64,000 nucleotides of DNA from Paramecium pentaurelia (GCA_905183005.1 CAJJDO010000039.1:439187-503186), one strand, 5' to 3'; counted from the stretch's first letter, positions 1 to 11,789 are shown. Translations and numbers: made by a program. The notes: a model not told the origin generated them from the letters alone.

Positions 1-2
1 AT

Positions 3-47
3 AATATATATTTAGCTAGAGGTAGTAGTTGCTGTATAATTTACTGA
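3..47 (+). CDS. 3' end of an unidentified gene (partial)
   Basis: The first bases form a short open frame that ends at TGA (45-47) and runs off the left edge. The last residues read NIYLARGSSCCIIY. A pair of cysteines close to the C-terminus is what one sees in prenylated small GTPases, but with only 14 residues visible this is a hint, not an identification. About 200 bp of AT-rich spacer follows before the next start codon. Confidence 0.3.
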   Translation, partial: NIYLARGSSCCIIY

Positions 48-246
48 TAGAACCACAATCATAAAATTGATTAATTATATAAATTAAATTCATAATTATT
101 AAGCTTATTACATATTTTCAGCATATTTATACTCTAATAATTTTAGTAATGATTAAAATAAATAAATTATTAGAGTAGCTGATTACTAATAATTTAATTA
201 AAAACCATAAATAAGAATATTATATAGAGTTTTTTTTATATTGTAA

Positions 247-1255
247 ATGGATTAATGGAATGACATTCTTCAGGACACATTTGCAGGCTCAATTGGAGGT
301 GTTACTTTTGTTTTGAGTGCACATCCATTCGAGTAACAATAAATATATAATATTAGCACAATTAAAGTGAGAATGTAAATGTTCTCTGAAAACACATCTA
401 TTCTTAAAACAGCCTATAAAATATTCAAATACGAAGGAGTAATAATCTATATTATAAATAATATTAGCCTTTTGCTTTCTATAAAGGAGTTATTTCACCA
501 CTTATATTTAGTTTTCCGGTTTCAGTAACTTTATTTGCATGTTATGAATAATACATGAGATATTTTTAAGTTGACAGAGATTCTTATTAATTAATGCATT
601 GTATATTTAATTTCATTAAGTAGGGGGTGTTGGTGGAGCTTATGCTGGATTTATTTAAAGTTTTGCTACCAGTCCATCAGAATTATTTAAGATTGTTTTT
701 CAAATGTAAATTTCAGAGTAAGAGCGTAAATCTGTTTTGAGATGCATATTTGAGTTTGTAAATAAGGAAGGAATAGCTGCAGTCTTTAAGGGAATCAATT
801 CAACAATATTCAGAGACATCCCTTAATATACAACTTTCTTTATTACATTTGAATCTACTAAATAGTATTTACAAAGTGAGAAAGGATATTTAACTATAAT
901 CGATTAATTTATAGCTGGTATAACTGCAGGCTTAGTGTGCATTTGCTTTTCCTATCCTTAAGATATGGTGAAAACAAAAATCTAGTATGAAATTCTTGAA
1001 TCTAAATAAAATCGAAAGTATAAAGGTATTGATGGTGGCATTTCGATGTGCATTAAAGAAATTTATAAATCAGCAGGTTTCAAGGGCTTTTGGCAAGGGT
1101 TCAATAGTTGTGCAATCTATTATATGGTAGCATGTTCAGCACAATTAGTTGGGTATTAATATAAACAATTTATAGATACGAGCAAGGTCGAATGTTTTGG
1201 GATACTTACGTTAAAAATTGATATTTAATTATATTAAATCTATTTATACAACTGA
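247..1255 (+). CDS. Mitochondrial carrier family (SLC25) transporter
   Basis: This encodes a 310-residue solute carrier of the inner mitochondrial membrane; the substrate cannot be read from the sequence. The three-fold repeat signature is visible: HPFDTIKVRMQ near residue 26, SPSELFKIVFQMQ in the middle repeat, and SYPQDMVKTKIQ in the third. Glycine-rich helix starts (GGAYAG, AGITAGL) follow the expected spacing. Three introns of 24, 29 and 23 bp (333-356, 439-467, 601-623) are needed; removing them leaves exactly 311 codons including TGA. The length fits the family, usually about 300 residues. The PxD-type motif is D, S and Q in the three repeats, so the second and third are degenerate. A carnitine- or amino-acid-type carrier is possible, but that is inference. 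Confidence 0.85.
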
Positions 1256-1277
1256 ATAATTTATAAAAATAATATTT

Positions 1278-3678
1278 ATGTAATACTCTAATTCAGAAAT
1301 TTATGGAGATTATTGTGTGTATTTTACAGAACTTGTAGGATCTGGGAGCTATGGTAAAGTTTATGGTGCTAAATAGATTAGCACTAATCAACTAATTTGT
1401 GTTAAAGTATATATTGTATTTAAATTAGATTATTAGAATTACTAATGAAAATGAAAAGCTGTTAGAGAGAGAAATTATAATATTAAAGAAACTAATAGAA
1501 TTCGATAATCCTCATTTGATTAAAATATATGATATTTCTAAATAGAATAATTAGTTACTGATATTTATGGAGAGATGCCAATAAACTTTGGGTGATTATA
1601 TAACAAAAAATAAACAATAGAAATAATTATTATCCCTATTTGAAATTATAGATTTAGCTAAATAGATAATAAATGGCTATCGGGATTTATATTCTCATAA
1701 TATAATCCATAGAGATCTCAAACCAGAGAATTTATTAATTGGAACAGATGATAAAATTAAAGTAATGAACAAAATTAATGTATAAGATATGTGATTTTGG
1801 ATTTGGAAAGATTCTGAACTTTGATAATCAATTCTTTTTATAAACAATTATTGGTACACCATTATATGTATCACCTCAAGCATTAATGACTGGTTAATAT
1901 TCATCCAAAACAGATGTTTATAGTGTAAATATTAATATCTATATAGTTTGGATTATTAATTTATTACCTTATTTTCTAAGAATCATATTATAAAGTTTAA
2001 ACATTGGATTAATTATTTTAGAAAATAATTGTTTTGGATAAGGAATTTTTAATTGGAGAATTCAAGAATTAAGGAAATGAATAAGACTCTGCATTATTAA
2101 ATTATATATTACATGGATGTATTAAATACCATGAGAAAGATAGATTTGATTGGGAATAGTTATTTTAAATCTTTGATTAAATCACAATACTTAAACCTAG
2201 ACCATAATCAAAAAGATTAATTGACTAAAGACAAAATAGCAATTCTTAATCTAAATTAATAAACCTTTAATAAGATGAGTAGCTTTAATAAATTCAATAA
2301 GATTAATAAAATAAAATAAACTAAAATTTGAATTAAAAACCTCCTTTAAAATAGAATCCTGAAAATAGGAATCAATTTAGAATATCTAATTATAAATAAT
2401 CTTTTGAATGTATTTAAATGACTTATATAAGATTAGTCTTCAAGAGAAAGATAAAACAAATCTCAAGAGAATAATTAAACTAAAACAAGAGACACTTCAA
2501 ATGAAAACATCATTTTAAGAATTAGTTAAACTCCTGAAAGAACCAATAATGCACGTTAAATTAATTATTCAACTTAATGTAGATCTAGAAAATATAGAAT
2601 AAATTCCTCTAAAGAGAAAGATAATAAAACTAAGAATAATGGTTATATTATTAAATTATAGTAATAGAAGTAGTTAATAAAATAGAATGAATCTGAAAAG
2701 GATTATTTATTAAACAAAGAAGAAAACGAAATTGAATTAAATAATAATAATAAATAATAATAATATGTTAAAACATATTAAATCAAATAGAATAATTAAT
2801 CTTAAAAAAAACTAATAAAATCACCAAGTCTTAATTAAAATATATAAAAACTTCAAAATAACTATTTTAAATAACATTTATGTAATTAAGATAATGATGT
2901 TATACAATCTCTAAAGGAAGATACTACTTAATAGTAAAATTATTAAACAAAAATCATTATGTTACAATAAATATTAAAAGGGATTTTTGCTAAAGTATAA
3001 TTAGCTGAAAATTTATCTTCATCTTCAAGTAATTTGATTTAGATTTTGGATCATAGATTATCTTTATTTCGATTTCTCATAATTAATTATCAATAATCAT
3101 TACTAGAAAATATTAATTCAATTTACAACAATGAAAAAAATCTATTGTTATATCCTTTATAGAATTAATTAATTGAATTTATAGATCCTATTAATTTAAT
3201 TTTGGATGAACGAATAAAGAAAAAGATGAGTAACTTAACATAAATATTATAAAAGCTTTAATTAAAAAATTAAGTAAATATTTATATTATAATTTAAGAT
3301 GGCATTAAAATATATAAATAATATTTTAAAGGAAAAAGAGAAATATAATGTGGAAGATATTGTTATATTGATATAAACAAATGCAATTAAATATAATTAT
3401 GGAAGTATTTTAGAATCATATCAAAATCATTACAATAAATTTTTAGAATAACATTAATATGATTTAAGTTAGATTAAATCTGGAGACTTACTTAAGTATA
3501 CTATGAGAATGAAAATAGGTTCTTGGGGTATTCTACAAAATTCATACTAAGCGAAAGTCTTTACTCTATAGACAAATTGAAGAGCATAAATATTGAAGAA
3601 ATACCTAATTTATCTGATAATTCTCTAATTTTAGAATAATTTATTAAAGAGAATTGTAAGAAAAACCTAAAATTTTGA
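1278..3678 (+). CDS. Ser/Thr protein kinase, ULK/Atg1-like catalytic domain
   Basis: The protein of 744 residues begins with a kinase domain. Visible are the glycine loop GSGSYGKVYG, the catalytic loop HRDLKPENLL, the metal-binding CDFGFGK and the GTPLYVSPQ activation-segment end, followed by DVYSFGLLIYYL. The lysine of subdomain II is in ICVK at the first intron. Where SPE is usual the sequence has SPQ. A Gln/Asn-rich linker of about 250 residues and a mixed C-terminal region follow. Seven introns (22-27 bp; the first at 1407-1428) restore one frame of 745 codons. The order kinase, long disordered linker, C-terminal domain resembles ULK/Atg1 kinases, but the C-terminal part was not matched to a known domain, so the subfamily is tentative. 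Confidence 0.8.
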
Positions 3679-3706
3679 TTTTATATTAAAATAATATTAA
3701 TTTTAA

Positions 3707-4618
3707 ATGGAATTTAATTACGATCAAATTAAAGAGAAACTTAAAGGATATGATCTTTAAACAAAGATTTAATTAATTGCCTTGTCATAGTGTTTATATG
3801 ACAGAAAGAACTTAGATCATTAATAGGATTAAGAATTAGACTAGATGGAAGGTGATTATAAGAAAAGAGTTGAACCTTTAATTGAAGCCTCAAATTAAAT
3901 AATTTCAGGTGAAAGATTAGTCAAAGAAGAGGAAATAGAAGATTTAAAGGAATATTTAAATGCTTAAGAATAACCTATATTGGATAATCAAGAACCAATA
4001 GAAAATTATTGGTCTAAAGTTTTATTAAATTCAAAGACATTAAAAAATGAAGTAATTGGAGATAGAGATGAACCATTATTAAAGGCAATAAAAAATATAA
4101 GAGGATTTGAAAATAAGGAATAACACAAATTAGGATTGATATTCTAATTTAAAGCAAATGATTATTTCCCAGAGGAAGAATTAAAAGTTGAATTTTTATT
4201 AGATGATAAATAAGGAGAACCTCTTAAAGTTGAAAGTACAAAAATAAATTGGAAGGAAGGTAAGAACATATCAGTAAAGATTGTTAAGAAGAAGAATAAA
4301 TAAAAGAAGAAGGTAAAGGAAGTAGAATAAAAGACATTGTTTTAATTATTTAAGAATTTAGATGTAAAAGATTGGGAGAAATTGGAAGAAGATAAGAAAG
4401 AAGAATAATAATAGAAAATGGATATGTGTTATGATATTTGTAGATTAATTTATGATGAAATATTACCATATTCTTTGGAATATTATTTAGATGTACATGT
4501 TGAAGATGATGATTATGAAGGAGAAGATATGGATGATGATGATGAAGATGATGATGAAGAATTAACAAAAGAAGAAGCAATTAAAAGAATGAAAGAAAGA
4601 AGAGGATTCAAAAAGTGA
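3707..4618 (+). CDS. Nucleosome assembly protein (NAP1/SET family)
   Basis: This intron-less gene encodes 303 residues with the layout of NAP histone chaperones: an N-terminal long helix (LDQMEGDYKKRVEPL, matching the NAP dimerisation helix), then IENYWSKVLLNS, a DEPLLKAIKNI stretch, a beta-rich core ending FQLF, and an acidic C-terminal tail of Asp and Glu (about residues 270-288). NAP proteins bind H2A-H2B and H3-H4 dimers and shuttle them between cytoplasm and nucleus. Length and acidic tail are typical. The start is the only upstream in-frame ATG. The 3' third (from 4306) is repeated after the N at 5533, as part of the assembly duplication. Confidence 0.9.
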
Positions 4619-5532
4619 TTTGTATAGTAATAATTATGTTTAAGATAATATTCGTTTTTCTCTTTTTTACTTATTTTTTTGATTAATATAATAAATGAAA
4701 TCAGCATTGTTGGTTGTTGTTTTGATTGCCTGTCTCTAGGCAACTACAGTTTCTGAACTCAAGGAAAAACTTTCAGGATATGGAGATCATCCTTTTGGAT
4801 CATCCATGATAAATTTAGTAAGTGTTAACATGAAAACAGGAGGATCATTAAATGAATTAAAATAGCTCTTATAATAAATTAAGGATGAATTAATAGCCTT
4901 AACTTAATTGTAAGATTAAGAAAGTGCCACTTTTACTAGAAGAAGTCAAGTTGATTTGGCTAAGCTTTAAGCCACACTTGAATAAGCTTAATAAGATCTT
5001 GATAATTAAAGATAAGAATAATCAAGTTTGAGTAATGAATTAAGTACATTATAAACAAGAGTAAAAGAAGGTAATATAAATTTTGAGTATTTCTTAGATT
5101 AAGCAGCCTTAGATCGTAATTCTAGAGGAAGTGGTGATGCTTAAAGTAGATTAGATGCTGAGAATACAGATTTCACTGCTAAATACTAAGATTATAGTGA
5201 TGCTATTCTTGCATGTAAGGAAGCATAAAGATTACTTATGAATTTGAGAGGAGAAGGTGCATCATTAATTTAATTGACGTATCTAATTTATATTATCTAT
5301 TTAGTTAAGACACTAAAAGTAATCTCATCTAAACTAAGGAGAATTTCTAAAAAATCAAAGAAATCTTGGAAGCACATACAAAGAAAAGTTCATTAACATT
5401 GTTCTAACCAATAATTGAAGGATTAGCTGAAATGACTACTAAAGTTAATCCAGAAACATTAAATAACGTTTTAAGCTTAGTTGCTAGATTAATCACTGCA
5501 TTATAAGAAGGTTAAGATTAATTAGAAGCTAA
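4306..5532. repeat. Left copy of 1,227-bp direct repeat (contig end)
   Basis: This stretch is repeated without visible difference at 5534-6760, with one N between the copies. It holds the 3' end of the NAP gene and the first part of the trichocyst gene. The break falls inside both genes, which is expected of overlapping contig ends and not of a biological tandem duplication. Confidence 0.9.
4695..5532 (+). other. Truncated copy of the trichocyst matrix protein gene (assembly duplicate)
   Basis: This is the 5' part of the trichocyst gene, with the same start, signal peptide and first intron as the full copy at 5923-7093. It is cut at the N at 5533 in the middle of a codon. It should be treated as the same locus, not as a second gene or a pseudogene. 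Confidence 0.85.
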
Positions 5533-5533
5533 N
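5533..5533. other. Single N: contig join 1
   Basis: One undetermined base separates two identical 1,227-bp sequences (4306-5532 and 5534-6760). The offset between copies is 1,228. Confidence 0.95.
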
Positions 5534-6760
5534 GAAGAAGGTAAAGGAAGTAGAATAAAAGACATTGTTTTAATTATTTAAGAATTTAGATGTAAAAGAT
5601 TGGGAGAAATTGGAAGAAGATAAGAAAGAAGAATAATAATAGAAAATGGATATGTGTTATGATATTTGTAGATTAATTTATGATGAAATATTACCATATT
5701 CTTTGGAATATTATTTAGATGTACATGTTGAAGATGATGATTATGAAGGAGAAGATATGGATGATGATGATGAAGATGATGATGAAGAATTAACAAAAGA
5801 AGAAGCAATTAAAAGAATGAAAGAAAGAAGAGGATTCAAAAAGTGATTTGTATAGTAATAATTATGTTTAAGATAATATTCGTTTTTCTCTTTTTTACTT
5901 ATTTTTTTGATTAATATAATAAATGAAATCAGCATTGTTGGTTGTTGTTTTGATTGCCTGTCTCTAGGCAACTACAGTTTCTGAACTCAAGGAAAAACTT
6001 TCAGGATATGGAGATCATCCTTTTGGATCATCCATGATAAATTTAGTAAGTGTTAACATGAAAACAGGAGGATCATTAAATGAATTAAAATAGCTCTTAT
6101 AATAAATTAAGGATGAATTAATAGCCTTAACTTAATTGTAAGATTAAGAAAGTGCCACTTTTACTAGAAGAAGTCAAGTTGATTTGGCTAAGCTTTAAGC
6201 CACACTTGAATAAGCTTAATAAGATCTTGATAATTAAAGATAAGAATAATCAAGTTTGAGTAATGAATTAAGTACATTATAAACAAGAGTAAAAGAAGGT
6301 AATATAAATTTTGAGTATTTCTTAGATTAAGCAGCCTTAGATCGTAATTCTAGAGGAAGTGGTGATGCTTAAAGTAGATTAGATGCTGAGAATACAGATT
6401 TCACTGCTAAATACTAAGATTATAGTGATGCTATTCTTGCATGTAAGGAAGCATAAAGATTACTTATGAATTTGAGAGGAGAAGGTGCATCATTAATTTA
6501 ATTGACGTATCTAATTTATATTATCTATTTAGTTAAGACACTAAAAGTAATCTCATCTAAACTAAGGAGAATTTCTAAAAAATCAAAGAAATCTTGGAAG
6601 CACATACAAAGAAAAGTTCATTAACATTGTTCTAACCAATAATTGAAGGATTAGCTGAAATGACTACTAAAGTTAATCCAGAAACATTAAATAACGTTTT
6701 AAGCTTAGTTGCTAGATTAATCACTGCATTATAAGAAGGTTAAGATTAATTAGAAGCTAA
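5534..6760. repeat. Right copy of 1,227-bp direct repeat (contig start)
   Basis: This is identical by eye to 4306-5532. It starts inside the NAP coding region (NAP tail fragment 5534-5846, ending at TGA) and continues into the complete trichocyst gene. Confidence 0.9.
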
Positions 6761-7093
6761 CCATAAAACTTAAGTTGAAAATCTTACTAGATTGGGTGAT
6801 GATTTGAGAAATGAAAAATAAACACTCTAAGTTTCATTAGCCACTGCAAATAATAGACTTAAAGAGATCTAATCAAGATTAAATGAATTAGATGGATTAA
6901 TTAATATTTCTAATGCTATCGTTGAAGTTACTTAATTAAATATTTAAGATGCTACTAGAATTAATGAATTAGAAGATTAAGAATATAGCAATTAAAAAGT
7001 CAGCAGGTATTCTATTTTATCATAATTAGATAAACTGAAATTGATATCGTAGATAGATTAATTGAATACATCAACCAAAAGTTATCTGAATGA
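5923..7093 (+). CDS. Trichocyst matrix protein (TMP) precursor
   Basis: The 373-residue product is a secretory protein of Paramecium trichocysts, the exocytotic defence organelles whose crystalline matrix expands on release. It has a cleavable signal peptide (MKSALLVVVLIACLQA), then a conserved pro-region with GYGDHPFGSSMINLV, and long Gln/Glu/Leu-rich coiled-coil segments typical of TMP four-helix units. Paired basic residues (TRRSQ) lie near a point where precursor processing could occur; that use is inferred. Two introns of 26 and 23 bp leave 374 codons with TGA. TMPs form large multigene families whose products are cut into acidic and basic chains. This copy is complete; the one at 4695 is its truncated assembly duplicate. 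Confidence 0.9.
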
Positions 7094-7826
7094 TTTATAC
7101 ATAATAATAATCATACATATTTCACATTGTTAAATCTATTACATTTAATTACATATATGTAATCAAAAATTACATTATTGATTTTTTATTACATATTTTA
7201 AATTACAATTTCAGATGATATTAATGGATTAATGAATTCATTAAATTTATGATTAATATCCATATAATAGTTAATCATTATGATATAAGTTTATTAAATA
7301 TGTTAAATCAAATGAATTGACATATTTAGATTCTAATTTAGATTAATTATAAATACAACTTAATATTATAGATAAATTCATTATTTATAACTTTTCTATC
7401 TAAAAAATGCAACATTTTTGTTCATTAATTTTTTATTTTATATATAAATGAATTAATAAATAAATGAATATTAAGAATAAAGAATTACTATTAATTGTAA
7501 TTTTTATATGCTAAAAACAACATTAATATATTAACATATATCAAATTTAGATAAATTCATTAAATTTTATAAGTATTTATTAATGATTAAATTTTTGGAA
7601 TTTCAAAAAAATAAAAATTAAAAATAATTAATTTTTAATATTTGTTCAAATTTTATAAAAATACATCATCTTCAAAAGATTTAATAATAAAATGAAATGG
7701 TAACATAATGAATTTGAAAGGATTTAAATTGTATATTAATCAATATCATTAAGATTATTCAGTGTATTAGGAGTCAAGGTTATGTGAAGATATGATTTAC
7801 TTCATTTTAATTAAATATTATATTTA
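7094..7826. other. Intergenic AT-rich region
   Basis: About 730 bp lie between the trichocyst gene and the iron-transporter gene. I see no convincing gene apart from a very short candidate at 7692-7795. The stretch is rich in ATTA and short A or T runs. From 7129 it is part of the second assembly duplication. Confidence 0.6.
7692..7795 (+). CDS. Possible 26-residue peptide
   Basis: An ATG opens a short frame with a possible 23-bp intron that ends at TGA just before the transporter start (repeated at 8960-9063 in the duplicate). With or without the intron the frame stays open for about 26-31 codons. Nothing is recognised, and it may be 5' untranslated sequence of the transporter gene. Confidence 0.2.
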
Positions 7827-8395
7827 ATGAACAGAGACTTGGAGTTGGCTAGATAAGCTTATATGGGCAAGAATGTGGAGATGACTAAGCAGGCTCATAA
7901 TTATAATCCTTCAGAACAATTATATACTGATATAAAAGTGAATGAGAATGACCCATTAAAAAAATAAGGTATTTTGATATTATAGAACATTCCATAGATT
8001 CTCATACAGAAAAGCATTCAACAGGGGGAAACTATTTACGAAGTTCTGTTTTCGGTGGTATGGATGGGATGATGACAACATTTTCTGTTGTTACTGCTGT
8101 TATTGGAGTAAATTAATTTATAAAATATAGGGTAATTTTGGAGTACAAGCTGTTTTAGCCTTAGGAGTAGCCAATATGATAGGAGATGGATTATCAATGG
8201 CTTTGGGGGATTATTTGTCTACAAAATCAGAATAATAATTTTTTAAGTAGGAGAGAGAAAGAGAAAAATGGGAAGTGGAAAATAATTTGGAAGGAGAGAA
8301 AAAGGAGATGGTTGAATTATATAAAGTATGATGGATATTTAAATATAAGAAAAAAGGAATGGAATAAGAAGATGCAGAAAAAATAATGAATATTA
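7827..8395 (+). other. Truncated copy of the VIT-like transporter gene (assembly duplicate)
   Basis: This has the same start and first exons as the complete gene at 9095-10059, offset by 1,268 bp. It is cut by the N at 8396. It is not an independent gene. Confidence 0.85.
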
Positions 8396-8396
8396 N
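8396..8396. other. Single N: contig join 2
   Basis: One undetermined base separates 7129-8395 from its identical copy 8397-9663. Confidence 0.95.
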
Positions 8397-9663
8397 GTTA
8401 AATCTATTACATTTAATTACATATATGTAATCAAAAATTACATTATTGATTTTTTATTACATATTTTAAATTACAATTTCAGATGATATTAATGGATTAA
8501 TGAATTCATTAAATTTATGATTAATATCCATATAATAGTTAATCATTATGATATAAGTTTATTAAATATGTTAAATCAAATGAATTGACATATTTAGATT
8601 CTAATTTAGATTAATTATAAATACAACTTAATATTATAGATAAATTCATTATTTATAACTTTTCTATCTAAAAAATGCAACATTTTTGTTCATTAATTTT
8701 TTATTTTATATATAAATGAATTAATAAATAAATGAATATTAAGAATAAAGAATTACTATTAATTGTAATTTTTATATGCTAAAAACAACATTAATATATT
8801 AACATATATCAAATTTAGATAAATTCATTAAATTTTATAAGTATTTATTAATGATTAAATTTTTGGAATTTCAAAAAAATAAAAATTAAAAATAATTAAT
8901 TTTTAATATTTGTTCAAATTTTATAAAAATACATCATCTTCAAAAGATTTAATAATAAAATGAAATGGTAACATAATGAATTTGAAAGGATTTAAATTGT
9001 ATATTAATCAATATCATTAAGATTATTCAGTGTATTAGGAGTCAAGGTTATGTGAAGATATGATTTACTTCATTTTAATTAAATATTATATTTAATGAAC
9101 AGAGACTTGGAGTTGGCTAGATAAGCTTATATGGGCAAGAATGTGGAGATGACTAAGCAGGCTCATAATTATAATCCTTCAGAACAATTATATACTGATA
9201 TAAAAGTGAATGAGAATGACCCATTAAAAAAATAAGGTATTTTGATATTATAGAACATTCCATAGATTCTCATACAGAAAAGCATTCAACAGGGGGAAAC
9301 TATTTACGAAGTTCTGTTTTCGGTGGTATGGATGGGATGATGACAACATTTTCTGTTGTTACTGCTGTTATTGGAGTAAATTAATTTATAAAATATAGGG
9401 TAATTTTGGAGTACAAGCTGTTTTAGCCTTAGGAGTAGCCAATATGATAGGAGATGGATTATCAATGGCTTTGGGGGATTATTTGTCTACAAAATCAGAA
9501 TAATAATTTTTTAAGTAGGAGAGAGAAAGAGAAAAATGGGAAGTGGAAAATAATTTGGAAGGAGAGAAAAAGGAGATGGTTGAATTATATAAAGTATGAT
9601 GGATATTTAAATATAAGAAAAAAGGAATGGAATAAGAAGATGCAGAAAAAATAATGAATATTA
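8397..9663. repeat. Right copy of 1,267-bp direct repeat (contig start)
   Basis: This copy is identical by eye to 7129-8395. It contains the intergenic stretch and the 5' part of the complete VIT-like gene. Confidence 0.9.
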
Positions 9664-10059
9664 TAAGCAGACATAAGGATGCATTTATAGATATTATGAT
9701 GTTAGAAGAATTAGAATTGGGAGGTGCAGAAGAAAATCCATTAATGAATGCTTTAGTGACTTTCATTGCTTTTATTTTATTTGGATTAGTACCAAGTATA
9801 AGATGCTATAAATATTATAATAGTTATTCCATTTATTGTTGCAGCTATTGCAGGATTGACTGATGGCACAACTGATACGTTGTTTTATATATCTATTGCT
9901 ATGACTATTTTATTCTTAATAATATTAGGAGTCAGCAAATCATTCTTCTCATATGCAACTTGGTGGAGATGTGCTGCTGAAACACTTTTCGTAGGTGCTT
10001 GTACAGCTAGCTCAAGTTATTTGATTGGAATGGCATTTGAAGGATAAGATATTGGTTGA
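9095..10059 (+). CDS. VIT1/CCC1-family vacuolar iron/manganese transporter
   Basis: This 286-residue membrane protein matches the CCC1/VIT1 family, which moves Fe2+ or Mn2+ into vacuole-like compartments by H+ exchange. Characteristic motifs are FGGMDGMMTTFSVVTAV in helix 1, NMIGDGLSMALGDYLSTKSE in helix 2, an acidic charged cytoplasmic segment (EREREKWEVENNLEGEKKEM) that forms the metal-binding domain, a NPLMNALVTFIAFILFG helix and IPFIVAAIAG. Two more helices follow, ending SYLIGMAFEG. Four introns (29, 23, 24 and 28 bp) leave exactly 287 codons with TGA. The first intron uses the more distant of two possible acceptors, because the near one would give a 17-bp intron. The stop lies 30 bp from the stop of the next gene on the other strand. 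Confidence 0.85.
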
Positions 10060-10089
10060 ATATATGAATAATAAATATATTTATTAAAT

Positions 10090-10308
10090 TCATTTCTTTT
10101 TCATGTTACTCTATTTATTCAAATACATTAATATTAAACCTAAAACACTTCCTATTACAAGACCAGGTGCCCAATTGAAAAACCATCTTGGAAAGAAAAA
10201 CATCTAGTATTATTCACTTAATAATGGTTGTCCAAATGTTGTTAATGTGCCATAAAGAAATGCAGCAATTGCTATCAATTAAAATATTTTCCCTAGCAAT
10301 TAATCCAT
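10090..10308 (-). CDS. Small membrane protein, unknown function
   Basis: An uninterrupted frame of 73 codons encodes 72 residues with two hydrophobic segments, one at about residues 8-23 (FQLIAIAAFLYG) and one at about 49-62 (APGLVIGSVLGLIL). Between them is an aromatic stretch, FFFPRWFFNW. It ends in a short basic tail (NMKKK). The size and layout would suit an accessory subunit of a mitochondrial membrane complex, but I do not recognise it. It is too short for standard-code gene finding, since it uses TAA and TAG codons throughout. It is followed closely upstream on the same strand by the porin-like gene. Confidence 0.55.
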
Positions 10309-10342
10309 TTTTAATTAATTTATATATATTTTTTAATTTAAT

Positions 10343-11203
10343 TCATATTTCAATATTATATCCCATACTCATACCTTTTACGTGTTGCCATTTTAAACAA
10401 TATCCCAATATTCCTACTTTTGTCAAAAAATCAATTTTCCCTAATATTTCCTTTTCTGTTGAAACACCTATTAAAAATTTTAATTTATTATTCAATCTAT
10501 TTTCAATTGAATTTATTTGAAAATAGGCACTCACATCATATTTCTTATTATTAATATTATAAAGTGCAACACTATATGTATTTAAAATCTTAGCTTTCTA
10601 TATAAAACCAACCCATATTCTGTTATTTTACAATCCAATCTATATTTTATATGGTTTCATAAAATTGCCAATTAATTAATATTCTGTATTTTATCTATTT
10701 AATAGAGATGAAAATATGTTAAATCTAACATTAATATTATCTTTTTTGCTTAAATAACTATATTTGAATCCAACATCTAAATTTGAATTGTTTCCTGAAT
10801 TCTAACTGATCTAAATTTAAGGAGTAAATGTATGTTTTGTTAATAGATCCTTTTCATAATTGTATTTTAAACCAAGTAAAATACTATATCTATTGGATCT
10901 ATTGATTAAATGAAATTAATATTGGATTTACTATAATATCAAATATTCATTTACTTATTAATCTTGTGATTATGATTTTATAATTGTATTTGTATTCTTA
11001 TTGTTTGCCATAAAAACAAATTTCTGATTGTCTTATTTATATTTCCAAGTCAAATTTAGATTCTCTTTGTTTGTTAAATTAAATTAGGTTTTCAAATGAG
11101 GCAAATCATTTAATTAAATATTGAATCCCTAATACAAAAAGTGTTCCTAGAAGAATCTATTAAAGTAAGGATTTTCATCATATAAATTTTAATAAAATTA
11201 CAT
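10343..11203 (-). CDS. Beta-barrel protein resembling mitochondrial porin (VDAC)
   Basis: The frame gives 286 residues, the usual length of eukaryotic VDAC, which forms the metabolite pore of the outer mitochondrial membrane. The sequence is made of alternating polar and hydrophobic strands with turns of Asn, Lys and Asp, as in a beta-barrel. The final strands (LKFLIGVSTEKEILGKIDF, then KVGILGYCLKW and MSMGYNIEI) line up with the last strands of VDAC, which have a K-V-rich strand, an LIGLGY-like strand and a short closing strand. There is no intron. The start chosen is the first ATG after an in-frame TGA only 9 bp upstream, which makes the border with the next gene doubtful. The family call rests on pattern, not on an alignment. 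Confidence 0.45.
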
Positions 11204-11212
11204 TAAATTTAA

Positions 11213-11647
11213 TCATTTATATTATACATCTCTCGATTTAATTAAGTTATATTCTATTCCAACTCTTAAATGCAATTAAGTAATACTTTTATATGTTCTA
11301 TCCTCTTAGCCAATTATTTTTTATTTTTATTAGTGTAAAGAGGTGATTATTTAAGAAATTCAATTTTATTCAATAATTGCTAATATACTTTTACTGTTTC
11401 ATTTTCATGAACATTTATATATTAATAAATATAATTCATTTTGTCTTTTATGTGATAATATTTTATGATTTCTTAATTCCTCAATTAATTATTATTGAAT
11501 CACTTAGTTTTTCTAATAATAAATTATAAAATAATGAACCTTTGATCTTTGTAATTCTATTTTAATATTATATTCTAACATTTGATTTTCTCTCTCTAAA
11601 TTACACCTTCTATATTCAAAGTCTAATAATTTCTCATTTAATTCCAT
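11213..11647 (-). CDS. Short coiled-coil protein (3' end uncertain)
   Basis: From an ATG at 11645-11647 the frame reads MELNEKLLDFEYRRCNLE and continues as heptad-like helices (NKIEFLKQS, QLAKRIEHIKVLL). Two introns are needed: GTTCATT...ATTAG of 27 bp and one of about 25 bp. The exit is unclear. Either a 32-bp intron brings the frame to the TGA just before the porin-like start, leaving only 9 bp between the two genes, or a longer (about 71-bp) intron would fuse this region to the barrel gene into one protein. No function is recognised. Confidence 0.4.
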
Positions 11648-11789
11648 TTATTTTTCTTACTATTTCATAATCAACCTAGAATCTTTGATTTGAGTTTAGT
11701 TAAATGGTTAAAAAGTGTATTTTAGATGTATTTAAAGATATATGTTAATAATTATAATTTGCGTTTTTAATGTGATAAATAAATTAATA

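Larger units (their letters stand above)
7129..8395. repeat. Left copy of 1,267-bp direct repeat (contig end)
   Basis: This is identical by eye to 8397-9663, with a single N at 8396 between them. It covers intergenic DNA and the 5' half of the VIT-like gene, and it breaks off inside that gene. Confidence 0.9.

Noticed and set aside
4350..4743. His/Leu-rich and Ser-rich minus-strand frames (also at 5578-5971)
   Set aside because: They lie antisense to the acidic tail of the NAP gene and the start of the trichocyst gene.
4306..6760. Biological tandem duplication of the NAP-trichocyst region
   Set aside because: Copies are identical, end in mid-gene and are separated by one N, the same pattern as three other joins in the window.
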